A DNA stretch of 64,000 nucleotides, taken from the NCBI GenBank assembly GCA_023614405.1, contig CM042685.1, forward strand, positions 231,177,661 through 231,241,660, read 5' to 3'. Under the pieces are notes generated by a model. The model was not told the DNA's origin, searched no databases, and worked only from the letters and a program-made list of their open reading frames with translations. Positions 47,319-57,639 of this stretch are shown one piece after another (position 1 is the first letter of the stretch; every line of letters begins with the position of its first letter). The DNA is from Avena insularis (Eukaryota > Streptophyta > Magnoliopsida > Poales > Poaceae). A program made the position numbers and the translations under genes.

Positions 47319-48055
47319 GGAAATAGCCTGCTAAACACGGGCATAGCTGCGCATAGGCTATCCACCGTTGATTCTATCCTTTTTTGATATAGGGAGCACA
47401 TGTATCCAGACCCAGGATTTGCCTAAGAACTAACGCCGTTAGTGTTCATTTGGCATGCATGCATGAAGCTCTAGCAAAACAAACCTTATCTAATTTCGTT
47501 TGCATGAGGCAAACCCTAACGAGCAATATGCGGTAAACACTAAACCAAATATACTACACGGTAAACCGTAATATACTACATGCATGAATCCCTAACAAAA
47601 CAAAGCTTATCTAATTTTTTTTGTTAGGCCAACCCTAATATACAATATGAGGTAAACCCTAACCCTAATATACTACATGCATGAAGCCCTAGAAAAACAA
47701 AGCTTGTCTAATTTCGTTTGCATGAGGCAAACCCTAACGAGCAACATGCAAAACAAAGCTTATCTAATTTCGTTTAGGTGAGGCAAACCCTAAAGGACAA
47801 CATGCTTAGAAACCCTAACTTATTTAATCCTTGTTCTCAATCCCTTCTTATTTTAGATGCTAAAATTTTTGTAGCCAAAATAGTGTGTTAATTTGGAATC
47901 CATGCCAAACCCTAAATTCTTGCATGCATGACAAACTAACACCGTTAGCTCATCCATGTTCCACCCCACTTCCATCTAGAGGTTGCATGCATTTGATCCC
48001 TAAATCCAACGATGCTTTGCCTATGCGCAGCTACGCCCGTGAGTAGCAAATCCGC
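47319..48055. mobile_element. MULE-like element with internal AAACCCTAA-type repeats
   Basis: The left end (GGAAATAGCC...CGGGCATAGCTGCGCATAGG) and the inverted right end (GCGGATTTGC...CGGGCGTAGCTGCGCATAGG) form TIRs of about 45 bp. The flanking 9-mers are ATATATATG (47310-47318) and GTATATATG (48056-48064). The interior repeats CTAATTTCGTTTGCATGAGG and GCAAACCCTAACGAGCAA-like text four to five times between 47490 and 47810. There is no open frame of note. Confidence 0.7.
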
Positions 48056-48946
48056 GTATATATGTATATGTATATGTATCTAATATATGTATCTATAGTA
48101 TAGTATGTGGATCTTTTTTTTACGTGGGTATCTAATATATGTATATCTTTACTATTAATTTCAAAAGTGTGGTGAATGCCTGGTGTCACGCATGCAAAAA
48201 TTACAGAAAATGCCACCGCTAACAAATTGCCTAAACTCCATAAAAAAGACTAACAAACCTTATCTAACAAGACTAACAAACTTTATCTTATCTATCTCTA
48301 TTGTCTAAAAAGAAGGTGTTCTGTTTTCTGCCATTCCGCACTACGTCGATTCCTTTGTCGCGCGTCGCTCCGCTCGCACCACATGCATCTAATGGCTAAG
48401 CCCAACATCAGACACCCTGCCCGGTCCACCCGATCTTCCACCCTACCCACTCCTCCCCACCTCTGCCGCCGCAGAGGGGATCTCTCCTTCCGTCGGCGCC
48501 GGTTTCCCTTTATCATCGGGATGTCGACCGTCTCCACAACAATGGAGTTCGGCTTCACCCGCGTAGCAGGTGCGATCCACGCCCTTGTTGTCCTGTCTGT
48601 GGTCTCTATCGAGCTCCAGGACGCGCGGCTGCCCTAGAATCAGAGTGCCAATGGAGTGCCGGCGGGAGGTGCGCGATTTCGGGCGACTTCTCCACGCCCT
48701 CGCAGTCCTCCCGCGGTCTCTGTCGTGCTCCAGTAGGCGCGTCGCCCCAGGATCAGAGCGCCAATGGAGTGCGAGCTTGTGGTGCACAAGAACGTCCAGC
48801 AACGATGAGATCAAGACCATCATTGTGGTGGTCGTTGTGTCAGAGGCGATCATCTCTACGGTCAGACGCCACAGGTGTGCAACCAAGGTTTGCGACGACG
48901 AGATCGATACAACAATCGTCGCCTCTGCTGAATGCCGATGAACTTA

Positions 48947-49054
48947 CTCCCTACAATCCAAATTAATGTTCTCATATTTGTCTAGATTCGGATGTATGTA
49001 GAGATACATCCGAATCTAGACAAATCCGAGAACATTAAAATGGATCTGAGAGAG
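48947..49054. mobile_element. Short Stowaway MITE forming a near-perfect hairpin
   Basis: The element is 108 bp, flanked by TA (48945-48946 and 49055-49056). The ends CTCCCTACAATCC and CTCTCTCAGATCC (read inward) pair, and the central ATTTGTCTAGATTCGGATGTAT pairs with its inverse through a short loop. It lies inside the Helitron. Confidence 0.88.
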
Positions 49055-49512
49055 TAATAAAGCTGGGTCTGATGACCTCATTTCTAAAAAAACATATTCC
49101 CATCTAGATTCCTAAAGGAGAAGATCTCCCAGTGTTATGAATGACACTTGATTTTCTCATAGTTATACTTATTTTCTATTTTACCTTGGAAATAAAATAA
49201 ATCCTTGACCTCCCTGAGACCCCTGACACGAAATCACATAGGCTTTTGTCCGTGCTAACTTGATTTGTTATCTCAACAAGTCAACATGGAGTTCTAATGT
49301 ATGTACCGTACTGTGAAGGCAATTTTTTATAAGGTTGATTTGTGGTTGAAATAAGGTGTTTTATAAAATAAATTTATACATCTACAAGTAGTGTAATTTA
49401 TTGGAGATCGTGTTGTTTTTGCGATTTAGACCCTAGGTCTATTAAGGAGGACAAGTGGTACACAACACCACACGAATAAATAAAATACTACGAGGTCCAC
49501 CGTGCTGCCCTA

Positions 49513-49625
49513 TCGCTGCCACTCCCACCTGGAGTCGCCGTGAACTTTGTATCTGTAGAGGTCCACTGTACCGCTGTCGCTGCCACTCCCACTCCGATTC
49601 GCCGTGAACTTTGTGTCTGTAGATG
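49513..49625. repeat. 64-bp tandem duplication inside the Helitron
   Basis: TCGCTGCCACTCCCAC...CGCCGTGAACTTTGT occurs at 49513 and at 49577. The second copy is cut short after TCTGTAGA. It could be part of a captured coding repeat. Confidence 0.75.
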
Positions 49626-50421
49626 GGATCTCCGTTGTCACAAAGCTTTCGACTTCTGTATCTCCATACCAACACTAAAAAGCAACATCAAGTTGAAGAA
49701 CCACCAGCGCCAAGGTCCTCCCCTCCCACTCCTACATCATAGAAAGGAGGCAAAATTGGCGCCTTGTGACTACGTCATGTACAAGGTCTCACACACACTC
49801 CACGACACCGGAGGATGCACAGTCGGCACGACGGAGTTGGAGAAAAAAGTTGTTGTGTGGGTGACATCGTAACCGCGACACCCACACCTAGCGCACCAAA
49901 TCTCGCTCCCTCCAAGAGAAAGCATGAAGACGCTGCTGCCAGGTACTTAACGTAGTCGTCAAAGTGGGGCTGGAGCTGCAGTAGATTATTCCTCACCGTC
50001 ATTGTCACCACCACCCGAAAAATGACAGCCAGAACCCTAACCCTACCACTACCTAGACGCAGGAGACACGATCTGTGGTCCCTCTACTCTCCCACCAATG
50101 AAGTGGATGATGGATAGGGAGGGACCGGCGGTCTGGCTAGCTACGAAGCGGTGAAAGTGGAGTTCCTCCCTTTTGCCTCTCTTTCACTATAGCAAAGGGG
50201 AAGAGACAGAGAATGATAACATCTTGTGTTGTCGGTTTAACCAAAGGATGAATTTTAAAAAAAAAAGCAAGTGAACCATATCGAAGATATTTGACAAATT
50301 GAAAGATGAAAATGCACCATGACAACTAAATAGAACGTGACATGAAAATTTAAATACCCGTGGCAACGCACGGGTATTCAACTAGTGTATCTATATATAT
50401 GTATATTGTATATGTATCTAC

Positions 50422-51477
50422 GGGTGTGTTTGGTAGCCCGGGGCAACTTAGAAATTCTCATCTTAACTGAGATTCGGTTGTTTGTTCGCCCGGTTTACTC
50501 GCCTGGGCACTGCCCACCTCATACCGAACGTCCTCACTGCCTGCCATGGCTCGAATCGAAGCTTCTCAACTCGGCTGGCGAGCTCATCCATTAATTCAAG
50601 GTCCCACCGCACCCGAGCCGCTCACCCCCAGACCCGAGCCCCCCACCATGTCGCTCTCATTCCTTCCTTTCCACCCCCACAACCTGCGGCCTCCCTTCCT
50701 CTCAGGCCCGAGTCGCCCCTCCCATGTACCTAGCGCCGCCCTCCTGTGGACGCCGGCGAGCTCCACATCGGCAGCCGTCCCTCCCTAGCAAGCGGCCGGT
50801 CGGTAGCAGCTGGGCGACTTCTGTGAACCACTGCGCGCTACTTGACGGCCGCCGCTGCACGGCCATCGCGCTGGTCCGCACAACCACCGGCAGCACGGCA
50901 AGCCACGACACTCAGGTCGACGCACGTCATGGCCTCCACTCCATCACCGTCGGTCGACGCCAGCCGCTGGCGCTTCCTCGACGACGCCGCCCAGGTCCGC
51001 ATCGCACCGCCGACCTACTCCTCCATGAACACAAGCGACCATATGGTCGATGATGAGCCCAGGATGAACGGAGGACCCGATTGCTTTTCTTCTTCTATGT
51101 TCCATGTCCTTTTTGCAAAAGCGCTGGACCTAGTTGTAAAACTGCTATGTAAATATTTGAAACAAGCACTGACACATGATGTCTATCCTGCTGAAATATG
51201 CATTTATTTTAGATATAGTTTTAGTTGTGTTCAGAGACCAAATTGATGCTCAAATCATAATGATTTATTTTTTATCAATTGTGGTGGTATCCTCGCCATC
51301 TCAAAAAAAGGTATCTACATCAAATTCACACGGACGCTACCAAACAACATCTTAACAGCATAGCTGAATACATACAGTCTGCCAAACATGTGACAAAATC
51401 TCAACTCAACCTAGCTAAGGTCAACATGTATGAAGAGAGATACTAATTCTGAGTTAACCGGACTACCAAACATACCC
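50422..51477. mobile_element. TIR DNA transposon with GC-rich interior
   Basis: The left end GGGTGTGTTTGGTAGCCCGG and the inverted right end GGGTATGTTTGGTAGTCCGG match over 20 bp with two differences. The interior at 50480-51060 is GC-rich, with open frames on the plus strand (50842-51246, 134 codons) lacking any domain I know, so it is probably captured DNA. The flanks are both TAT-rich and no clean TSD could be chosen, so the superfamily (hAT or other) is open. Confidence 0.65.
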
Positions 51478-51695
51478 TATATATATGTATCTATAGTATA
51501 GTATAGTACGTGGATCTGGGACACCTCAAATCCTTGACAGCAACAGCTGGACCATACCGTACCTTCCATTTGCACGGTGCAAATCTTCCACACAAAGAAA
51601 CGAACCCCGAGACCGAGATATCGAAGGGATTTTTACGCGTAGACAGTAATAAGGTCATATGTGAATTCTCCAGCTATTATTAGCGCGTTTGGCCT

Positions 51696-51705
51696 GCCAC
51701 GTCAC
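51696..51705 (+). promoter_or_regulatory. ACGT-core element in the GH36 promoter
   Basis: GCCACGTCAC lies 20 bp upstream of the TATA box. ACGT cores bind bZIP factors and are frequent in ABA- and seed-regulated genes. A function here is inferred only. Confidence 0.4.
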
Positions 51706-51724
51706 CCTCCTCTGGAGTCTGGAC

Positions 51725-51732
51725 TATATAAA
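51725..51732 (+). promoter_or_regulatory. TATA box of the GH36 gene
   Basis: TATATAAA in the context GGACTATATAAACCCC is followed by a pyrimidine-rich leader (CCTCCCTCCCTCCC...). It is 333 bp upstream of the ATG, with transcription expected near 51755. Confidence 0.75.
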
Positions 51733-51933
51733 CCCCTCCTCTCCACATCGCTTCCTCCCTCCCTCCCATCCATCCCCCTCTCCGTTGAGGGCACCATTAC
51801 CTTAGTACTACTACTACTACTTGCTAATTATTATTATCTTGACGCAAAGCACTCGATCTCTCTGTTGGAGTACTACTGCCCTATCATCATCATATCGCCA
51901 GTGATCTCTTCACACGTATCAAATCAAAGCAAG

Positions 51934-52043
51934 GTACGTTTCGTCCTTTGATTGATGATTGATTGATAAGCGTGTTGATTGATTTTTCGATGCTGGATGT
52001 ATGCTGATGCAGTCTTGCTTTCTTTGACCTTCTTGCGATGCAG
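51934..52043 (+). other. Probable 5'UTR intron of the GH36 gene
   Basis: The donor AAG|GTACGTTT is at 51934. The acceptor is most likely TTGCGATGCAG at 52043; an earlier TGATGCAG (52012) is an alternative. The interval is T-rich, as in grass introns. Confidence 0.5.
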
Positions 52044-52064
52044 TCTTGATTTTGGTTATCCGAG

Positions 52065-55000
52065 ATGACGGTGACGCCGCAGATCACGTTGAGCGACGGG
52101 AGGCTGGCGGTGCGCGGCCGTACGGTGCTATCTGGCGTGCCAAACAACGTCACGGCGGCCCATGCTTCCGGGGCGGCGGGGCTCGTTGATGGGGCTTTTG
52201 TCGGCGTCACCGCCGGTGAGGCCAAGAGCCACCACGTCTTCACCTTCGGGACTCTCCGGTGCGTATTCGCGAATACTGCTTCTGTTTCTTTTCTAGTAGT
52301 ATCTGTGGCGGATCGAACACGTGGGCCGAACTCTGGAATGTACTAGTACTAGGAGCAGTACGGATTTTACTCTCCTTCCTAGTACTTCTTTTTTTATTAG
52401 TATTAATTTTATGGAGTAGTTTATTTTCAAAGGAAGTATTTTTCTGGACAAAAGAAGTACTAGGAAGACAGATCTGCCATAATATGTAGTAGTGATTTTT
52501 CGATTTGGCTGGGATGCAGGGATTGCCGGTTCATGTGCCTGTTCCGGTTCAAGCTGTGGTGGATGACGCAGCGGATGGGCACCTCCGGGAGCGACGTCCC
52601 GCTGGAGACCCAGTTCATTATCATGGAGGTCCCCGCCGCCGCCGGCAACGGCAACGACGACACGGACGAAGGCGACAGCGGCGAGCCGGTGTACGTGGTG
52701 ATGCTGCCGCTGCTGGAGGGGCAGTTCCGCACGGTGCTCCAGGGCAACGACCGGGACGAGCTCCAGATCTGCATCGAGAGCGGTAGGAAACGGCTTTCTT
52801 TCCTACTAGCCGCTCCTTTTTTCGAGAGCGGTAGAAAACTGACGGTGAATTTTGGTTTGCGTGTGATGAACGCAGGGGACAAAGCGGTGCAGACGGAACA
52901 GGGGATGAACAGTGTCTACATCCACGCCGGCACCAATCCTTTCGACGCCATCACCCAGGCGGTCAAGTACGTCCTGTCTTCTTCTAGCTTCAACGCACAA
53001 TCAAAATCTGACATGTTAAAAAACCTGATTCAAGTACTATTATTATCTGATAAATAAATAAATGCAGGGCCGTGGAGAAGCACACGCATACGTTCCACCA
53101 CAGGGAGAAGAAAAAGGTCTTATTACTATATAATATACTCACTACAGAGGATTACCCTTAGTCTGCTCGAATCGATGCCAATTGATCATAATCTGATTGG
53201 CAACTCGTGTGATATGATATGCAGGTGCCGTCCTTCGTCGACTGGTTCGGGTGGTGCACGTGGGACGCCTTCTACACCGACGTGACGGCCGACGGCGTCA
53301 AGGAGGGCCTCCGTACCCTGGCGGAGGGCGGCGCCCCTCCGCGGTTCCTCATCATCGACGACGGCTGGCAGCAGATCGACAGCTATGACAGCAAGGACTA
53401 CACCGGCGTCGACGTCCAGGAAGGCGCCCAGTTCGCGAGCAGGCTCACCGGGATCAAGGAGAACGCCAAGTTCCAGAGCAGCAAGAACGCCAAGTACCCG
53501 GCCGGGCTGAAGCAGCTGGTGGACGAGACCAAGAAGGAGCACGGCGTCAAGAGCGTGTACGTCTGGCACGCCATGGCCGGGTACTGGGGCGGCGTTGACG
53601 TCACGCCGTCGGCGGCGGACGGGATGGAGCTCTACGAGGCGGCGCTGGCGTACCCGGTGCAGTCTCCTGGCGTTACGGGCAACCAGCCGGACATCGTCAT
53701 GGACTCCCTCTCCGTACTAGGCCTCGGCCTCGTGCCCGCGAGCAAGGTCCGCACCTTCTACCAAGACCTCCACGCCTACCTCGCCAGCTGTGGCGTCGAC
53801 GGCGTCAAGGTGGACGTGCAGAACATCATCGAGACACTCGGCGCGGGCCACGGCGGCCGTGTCGCTCTCACCCGCGCGTACCACCGTGCGCTCGAGGCCT
53901 CCGTCGCCCACAACTTTCCAGACAACGGCTGCATCTCCTGCATGTGCCACAACACAGACATGCTCTACAGCGCCAACCAGACCGCCGTCGTGCGCGCCTC
54001 CGACGACTACTACCCGCGCGATCCGGCGTCCCACACCGTCCACATCTCATCCGTGGCTTACAACACCCTCTTCCTCGGCGAATTCATGCAGCCCGACTGG
54101 GACATGTTCCATGTAATCAACCGCTGTCACATATCATTTCTTTCTTTCCACCACGTTTGTAGTTTGTTTTCCCTCTCATCAGTCTCATGGATGGATGGAT
54201 GCTGAATTGGCAGAGCAAGCACCCGGCGGCGGAATACCACGGCGCCGCAAGGGCGATCGGCGGCTGCCCGATTTATGTCAGCGACAAGCCGGGGAACCAC
54301 GACTTCGACCTACTCAAGAAGCTCGTGCTCCCCGACGGCTCCGTGCTCCGCGCGCAGCTCCCCGGCCGTCCCACACGTGATTGCCTCTTCTCCGACCCGG
54401 CGCGCGATGGCGCAAGGTCAGCAGCAGCCTGCAGATCCAAATCTCGATTTCTCCCAAATTAATTTCTACTCCGTAGTGCTGAATGAATTCCTCTGTTTTT
54501 TCTTTGCAGCCTTCTCAAGATATGGAACGTGAACAAGTTCGCGGGCGTGGTGGGCGTGTTCAACTGCCAGGGTGCGGGGTGGTGCCGCGTCGTCAAAAAG
54601 ACGCGCATCCACGACGAGGCGCCCGGGACGCTCACCGGCTCGGTGCGCGCCGAGGACGTCGACGCAATCGCCCGGGTCGCCGCCGCCACCGGCAGAGACT
54701 GGGACGGCGAGTCCGTGCTGTACGCGCACCGGGCGGGCGAGCTGGTGCGACTGCCGCCTGGGGCCACGCTTCCGGTGACGCTTAAGACGCTCGAGTACGA
54801 GCTGTTCCATGTCTGCCCTGTCCGCGCCGTGGCGCCGGGCGTTTCGTTCGCGCCCATCGGGCTGCTCGACATGTTCAACGCCGGTGGCGCCGTCGAGGAA
54901 TGCGCCGTCAACAGCCAAGACAAGACCGCCCGTGTGACGCTCAGGGTGCGCGGCTGTGGCCGTTTCGGCGCCTACTTCTCGCGGAGGCCGCTGAAATGCT

Positions 55001-55116
55001 CCCTCGACTCGGGTGACGTCGAGTTCAGCTACGACGCCGACACGGGGCTCGTCACCGTCGACGTGCCGGTCCCGGAGCAGGAGATGTACAGGCAGGCGCT
55101 GGAGATTCAGGTCTAG
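52065..55116 (+). CDS. GH36 galactosyl hydrolase/transferase: seed imbibition protein / alkaline alpha-galactosidase (raffinose-synthase-like)
   Basis: Seven coding exons join in frame: 52065-52258, 52520-52782, 52876-52966, 53068-53116, 53225-54112, 54214-54416, 54510-55116 (2295 nt, 764 aa, TAG stop). All introns are GT-AG. The start is the first ATG after the leader and gives [12 protein letters not shown]. The catalytic half is in exon 5: [14 protein letters not shown] (about residue 206), [24 protein letters not shown] with the expected nucleophile Asp396, and [11 protein letters not shown] with the expected acid/base at Asp459/Asp460. The C-terminal part has [13 protein letters not shown]. 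The length fits SIP/alkaline alpha-galactosidases (about 750 aa) better than stachyose synthase. It should act on raffinose-family oligosaccharides or galactinol in the cytosol or plastid. Whether it hydrolyses or transfers galactose cannot be read from sequence. No lesion is seen. Confidence 0.93.
52783..52875 (+). other. In-frame second coding intron with a duplicated 5' splice site
   Basis: The intron is 93 nt (31 codons) and contains no stop in the exon frame. CGAGAGCG|GTAG(G)AAA at the real donor (52783) is repeated at 52823-52836, giving a second GT exactly 48 nt downstream. Use of that site, or full retention, would keep the frame and add 16 or 31 residues between ESG and DKAVQT. Confidence 0.7.
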
Positions 55117-55289
55117 GCTGCCTGTGATTCCCGTGTTCATAGGATGGATGGCTCGACCACTCACTCGCAGCCGTAGGACCATTGCCATTGGTGGTGCTTA
55201 GGAGAGATTAGAGATCATGCTTTGCTCTATCACTATCGCGTATGCAATAATGTTATCACTGCTGTAGTAGTATTTGAAGTAATGGGTAT

Positions 55290-55295
55290 AATAAA
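55290..55295 (+). other. Polyadenylation signal of the GH36 gene
   Basis: AATAAA lies 174 bp after the stop codon, in an AT-rich 3' region (ATGCAATAATG at 55242 is a weaker upstream candidate). Confidence 0.65.
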
Positions 55296-55511
55296 GGATG
55301 GTGCTTCTTGTGCATGGAATGAAATCAGTCATTGATCGATTGGTACGGCGAGTTCATGTTTACGCCTAGTGGCTTGCTCTAGTGCCTCGGTGCTATTATT
55401 TTTTCCTTTAGAGACTCGGTGCTATTTCAGATAAAAGGTCTTACCAATTCGAGCTGCTGGATGTTTTAATCCAAATTTTTTTTTAGAAGGGAGCAAAACG
55501 TTTGTTTGCTA

Positions 55512-55733
55512 CTCCCTCAGTTAGGGTTAAAGGCTCAAGAGTTTTTTAAAAATGTTAAAAATTATAAGTCCTCTCTTATTAGCCTCTCTCATCTAATGCA
55601 TGTTCTCCTTTTTCTCTATCTTCTTCCATGCATGTGTAACTATTGGTGCATGTAGTAATCAAGAGGGTGAGTTATTGATTTTTTTAATCCTATCAAAGTG
55701 GTTCATAGGCCTTATAATCCCTGACAGAGGAAG
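55512..55733. mobile_element. Stowaway MITE in the GH36 3' flank
   Basis: The element is 222 bp between TA dinucleotides (55510-55511 and 55734-55735). The ends are CTCCCTCAGTTAGGG and, from the right, CTTCCTCTGTCAGGG. Inner arms pair further (AAAGGCTCA / TAGGCCTTAT region). Confidence 0.82.
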
Positions 55734-55859
55734 TACATTCTAGTATTAATTAAGGAGAAGTTTACAAGAAAGTGAAAGTAAAATGTTATATGAGCGTCTA
55801 CTCTCCTAGCATAATTTTGCCAAGTGCTTAGCACATTATCTAAAAGCTTAAGCATGATG

Positions 55860-56744
55860 AAATCTAGACCTTTTCAGGTAATTATCGCGCTTCCTCGTTG
55901 GGTTATGCCCCTGGATCGTGGTCTTTTTCATCCGGGTCCGGGTAAAACGCGTGAGCTCAGGTGTGTGTTGTGTGTGCACGCGTCATCGAATCGGGATTCA
56001 CTAAGACAGAAATCAAGCATTAGGTCGAACTCGTCTTTGGTGTTAAGGTAGTAGCTGTGAATAGCCATCGACTACCTGGAAAGGGTAGAAAAAGATTTCG
56101 ATTATCTATATATTAGTTCGTTTCTATTTCTAGATATCTATTTCTATATATTCCCTTACGGGTTATGAAGGCATGTCAATGATGACTTAACTTGTTGTAT
56201 ATCATGGTCCATCCAAATCGTGGATCGCTGTGAGCTAACCATGCCGCAGCAGCCCTTGAAGGGGTCAACGTCTAAAACGGAAACAGAACAATAAGAAAAC
56301 AATTATGATATGAAGGGAATGGGAATAAGCAAAAGCAACTATACTTATCTATCTACTTCACACATGATATGTTCTGTTAGGAATAGAATATCTCGGCTTG
56401 CAATAGATTGGTTCCTATGTCGGCCTCCCAAGTCGGCCTCCTCTGGAAGGCACTTCGTGACGCTCCGAGATGAAGCATCTCTCCACTCTCGATCCATTAC
56501 AACCGCTCATTTTACTTAAGCGGTCTAGATGTCTCGACTGCGCACTTTCTTCGCTCTTTGACAAATAGCTCACTTAGAGTGTTGGCTTTCCAGGGGTCAT
56601 AGTAATTGGATATCTCTTCGCCTTACCTGATCTTCCCTCCCCTAAGGGAAGACTGTTTTCTCACTCCGTTCGTTTCATCAACCCCCTACCCACAATCTTG
56701 GGGGTGAAAAGGAGGAATAACAATTAAGATTGGAAAAAGGTTGA
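55860..56744 (+). other. Organelle-derived insertion (plastid rpl23 piece; rest mitochondrial-like)
   Basis: A recognisable rpl23 fragment lies at 55988-56092. The surrounding sequence has no grass repeat features and reads like mitochondrial intergenic DNA (for example 56400-56740). Grass mitochondria carry plastid-derived rpl23 copies, so a nuclear copy of mitochondrial DNA is possible; a direct plastid origin is the alternative. Limits are approximate. The right side is bounded by the solo LTR at 56750. Confidence 0.4.
55988..56092 (+). pseudogene. rpl23: Plastid-type ribosomal protein L23 fragment
   Basis: The frame reads ESGFTKTEIKH, then a stop (TAG at 56021-56023, where the plastid protein has Trp), then [23 protein letters not shown]. 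This is the middle of plastid-type L23, a large-subunit protein near the peptide exit. The N-terminus and the C-terminal MGPI... part are absent, so it is a dead fragment. Grass plastomes also hold an rpl23 pseudogene between rbcL and psaI, which is another possible source. Confidence 0.88.
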
Positions 56745-57639
56745 CTAATTGAAAGGGCATGTATGCCCCATGTGTGGTTTTGGTAATTAATGACAATCTC
56801 TATGGACTAATGTGTAAATTGAGTTTCACTTGTAGGATTGTCTATTGGCATCGCTTGGGCCATGTGTTGGTCTCAAGGTTGGAAGATGAAGAAATGTCCA
56901 AGGGCTTTGTGCCCAGTAGAATCATGAAGGAAGAAGGAGCTTGAAGGTTGATCAAGACATGTGGAAAGAGTTGCATCAAGATGGATCAACCTCAAGTAGG
57001 GATGAAGAAGGGCGAGCTCAAGATGCGCCATCTCTAGAAGATCTCATGCTTGAAGTTTGCCATCCTCGTTCTCATGGAATGATGAAGACAAGTTCAAAGA
57101 AGAGGTTTCCCCATGGAGTATGGAGAGAAATTTGCAAGTCTTCATCTTCATCAAGCAAGAGCATCCAAGAAAGGTGTTCCCACTATAGAAGAACAAGACG
57201 GTCTACATCAAGTTCAAGTGGGATGCTCAAGGCAAAGGTATGTTCTTGATAGGGCTTCTCTTTTGTCGGTCTCGTGTTGTTAGTTGGGAGATCGGGTTTA
57301 GGATAGATAGCCGTACTACCAAGAGGGGCTCTCAAGCGGGTGTCTCATTTGCATCGTTCGGATAGATCTCAAACCTTTGCATTCATAGCCTCATCTTTCT
57401 TGGTTGTTATTTGGTTCTTGTCCATAAGAGGATATAGATATTGTGGTCATCACATTAACAAGCTCTAGTTTATCATCTAAGGATTTCACTTGCATATCTA
57501 ATTGCGGTTTTTGATCTTGCGAGTTTTCCGGCTCCACACCTTGTTGGATTCTATTCGTCGTTATCTTTCCAACAAAATTGGTTTCATCCCGTTTGGAGTT
57601 CGGATGCAAAAGTTATTGCGTTTCTGGTTTTTACGGTTT

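Larger units (their letters stand above)
48146..50385 (+). mobile_element. Helitron upstream of the GH36 gene
   Basis: It starts TCTTTACTATTAATTTC after host A at 48145 and ends CTAG at 50382-50385 before host T at 50386. A strong hairpin, ACCCGTG...CACGGGT, precedes the end by about 7 bp; this is the common Triticeae Helitron terminus. There is no TSD. The element is 2240 bp, without Rep/helicase. The interior has GC-rich, exon-like stretches at 48340-48950 and 49490-50110, probably captured gene pieces that I could not identify, and hosts a MITE at 48947-49054. Confidence 0.85.
44182..51533. repeat. Segmental duplication, copy 2, next to the GH36 gene
   Basis: This is the counterpart of 23736-41036. 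It carries an uninterrupted MULE with the same TSD and the same flanks on both sides. The shared end, (T)ATCTATAGTATAGTA...GGGACACCTCAAATCC, is at 51487-51533, because a MITE, a MULE-like element, a Helitron and another TIR element inserted between 46961 and 51477. It ends about 0.2 kb upstream of the GH36 TATA box. Confidence 0.78.

Noticed and set aside
47510..47830. Interstitial telomere tract
   Set aside because: The AAACCCTAA units are separated by unrelated sequence and are part of a repeated longer unit in a TIR element, not a continuous CCCTAAA array.
48383..48941. Host gene at 48.4-48.9 kb with frames of 84 to 147 codons
   Set aside because: The block is between the two ends of a Helitron, has overlapping frames on both strands and no recognisable product.
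50842..51246. 134-codon frame as first exon of a gene upstream of the GH36 gene
   Set aside because: It lies inside a TIR-bounded element and has no known domain.
53186..55188. Long minus-strand frames opposite the GH36 exons (up to 240 codons)
   Set aside because: They are mirror frames of GC-rich coding exons; the plus-strand frame has all family motifs and splice sites.
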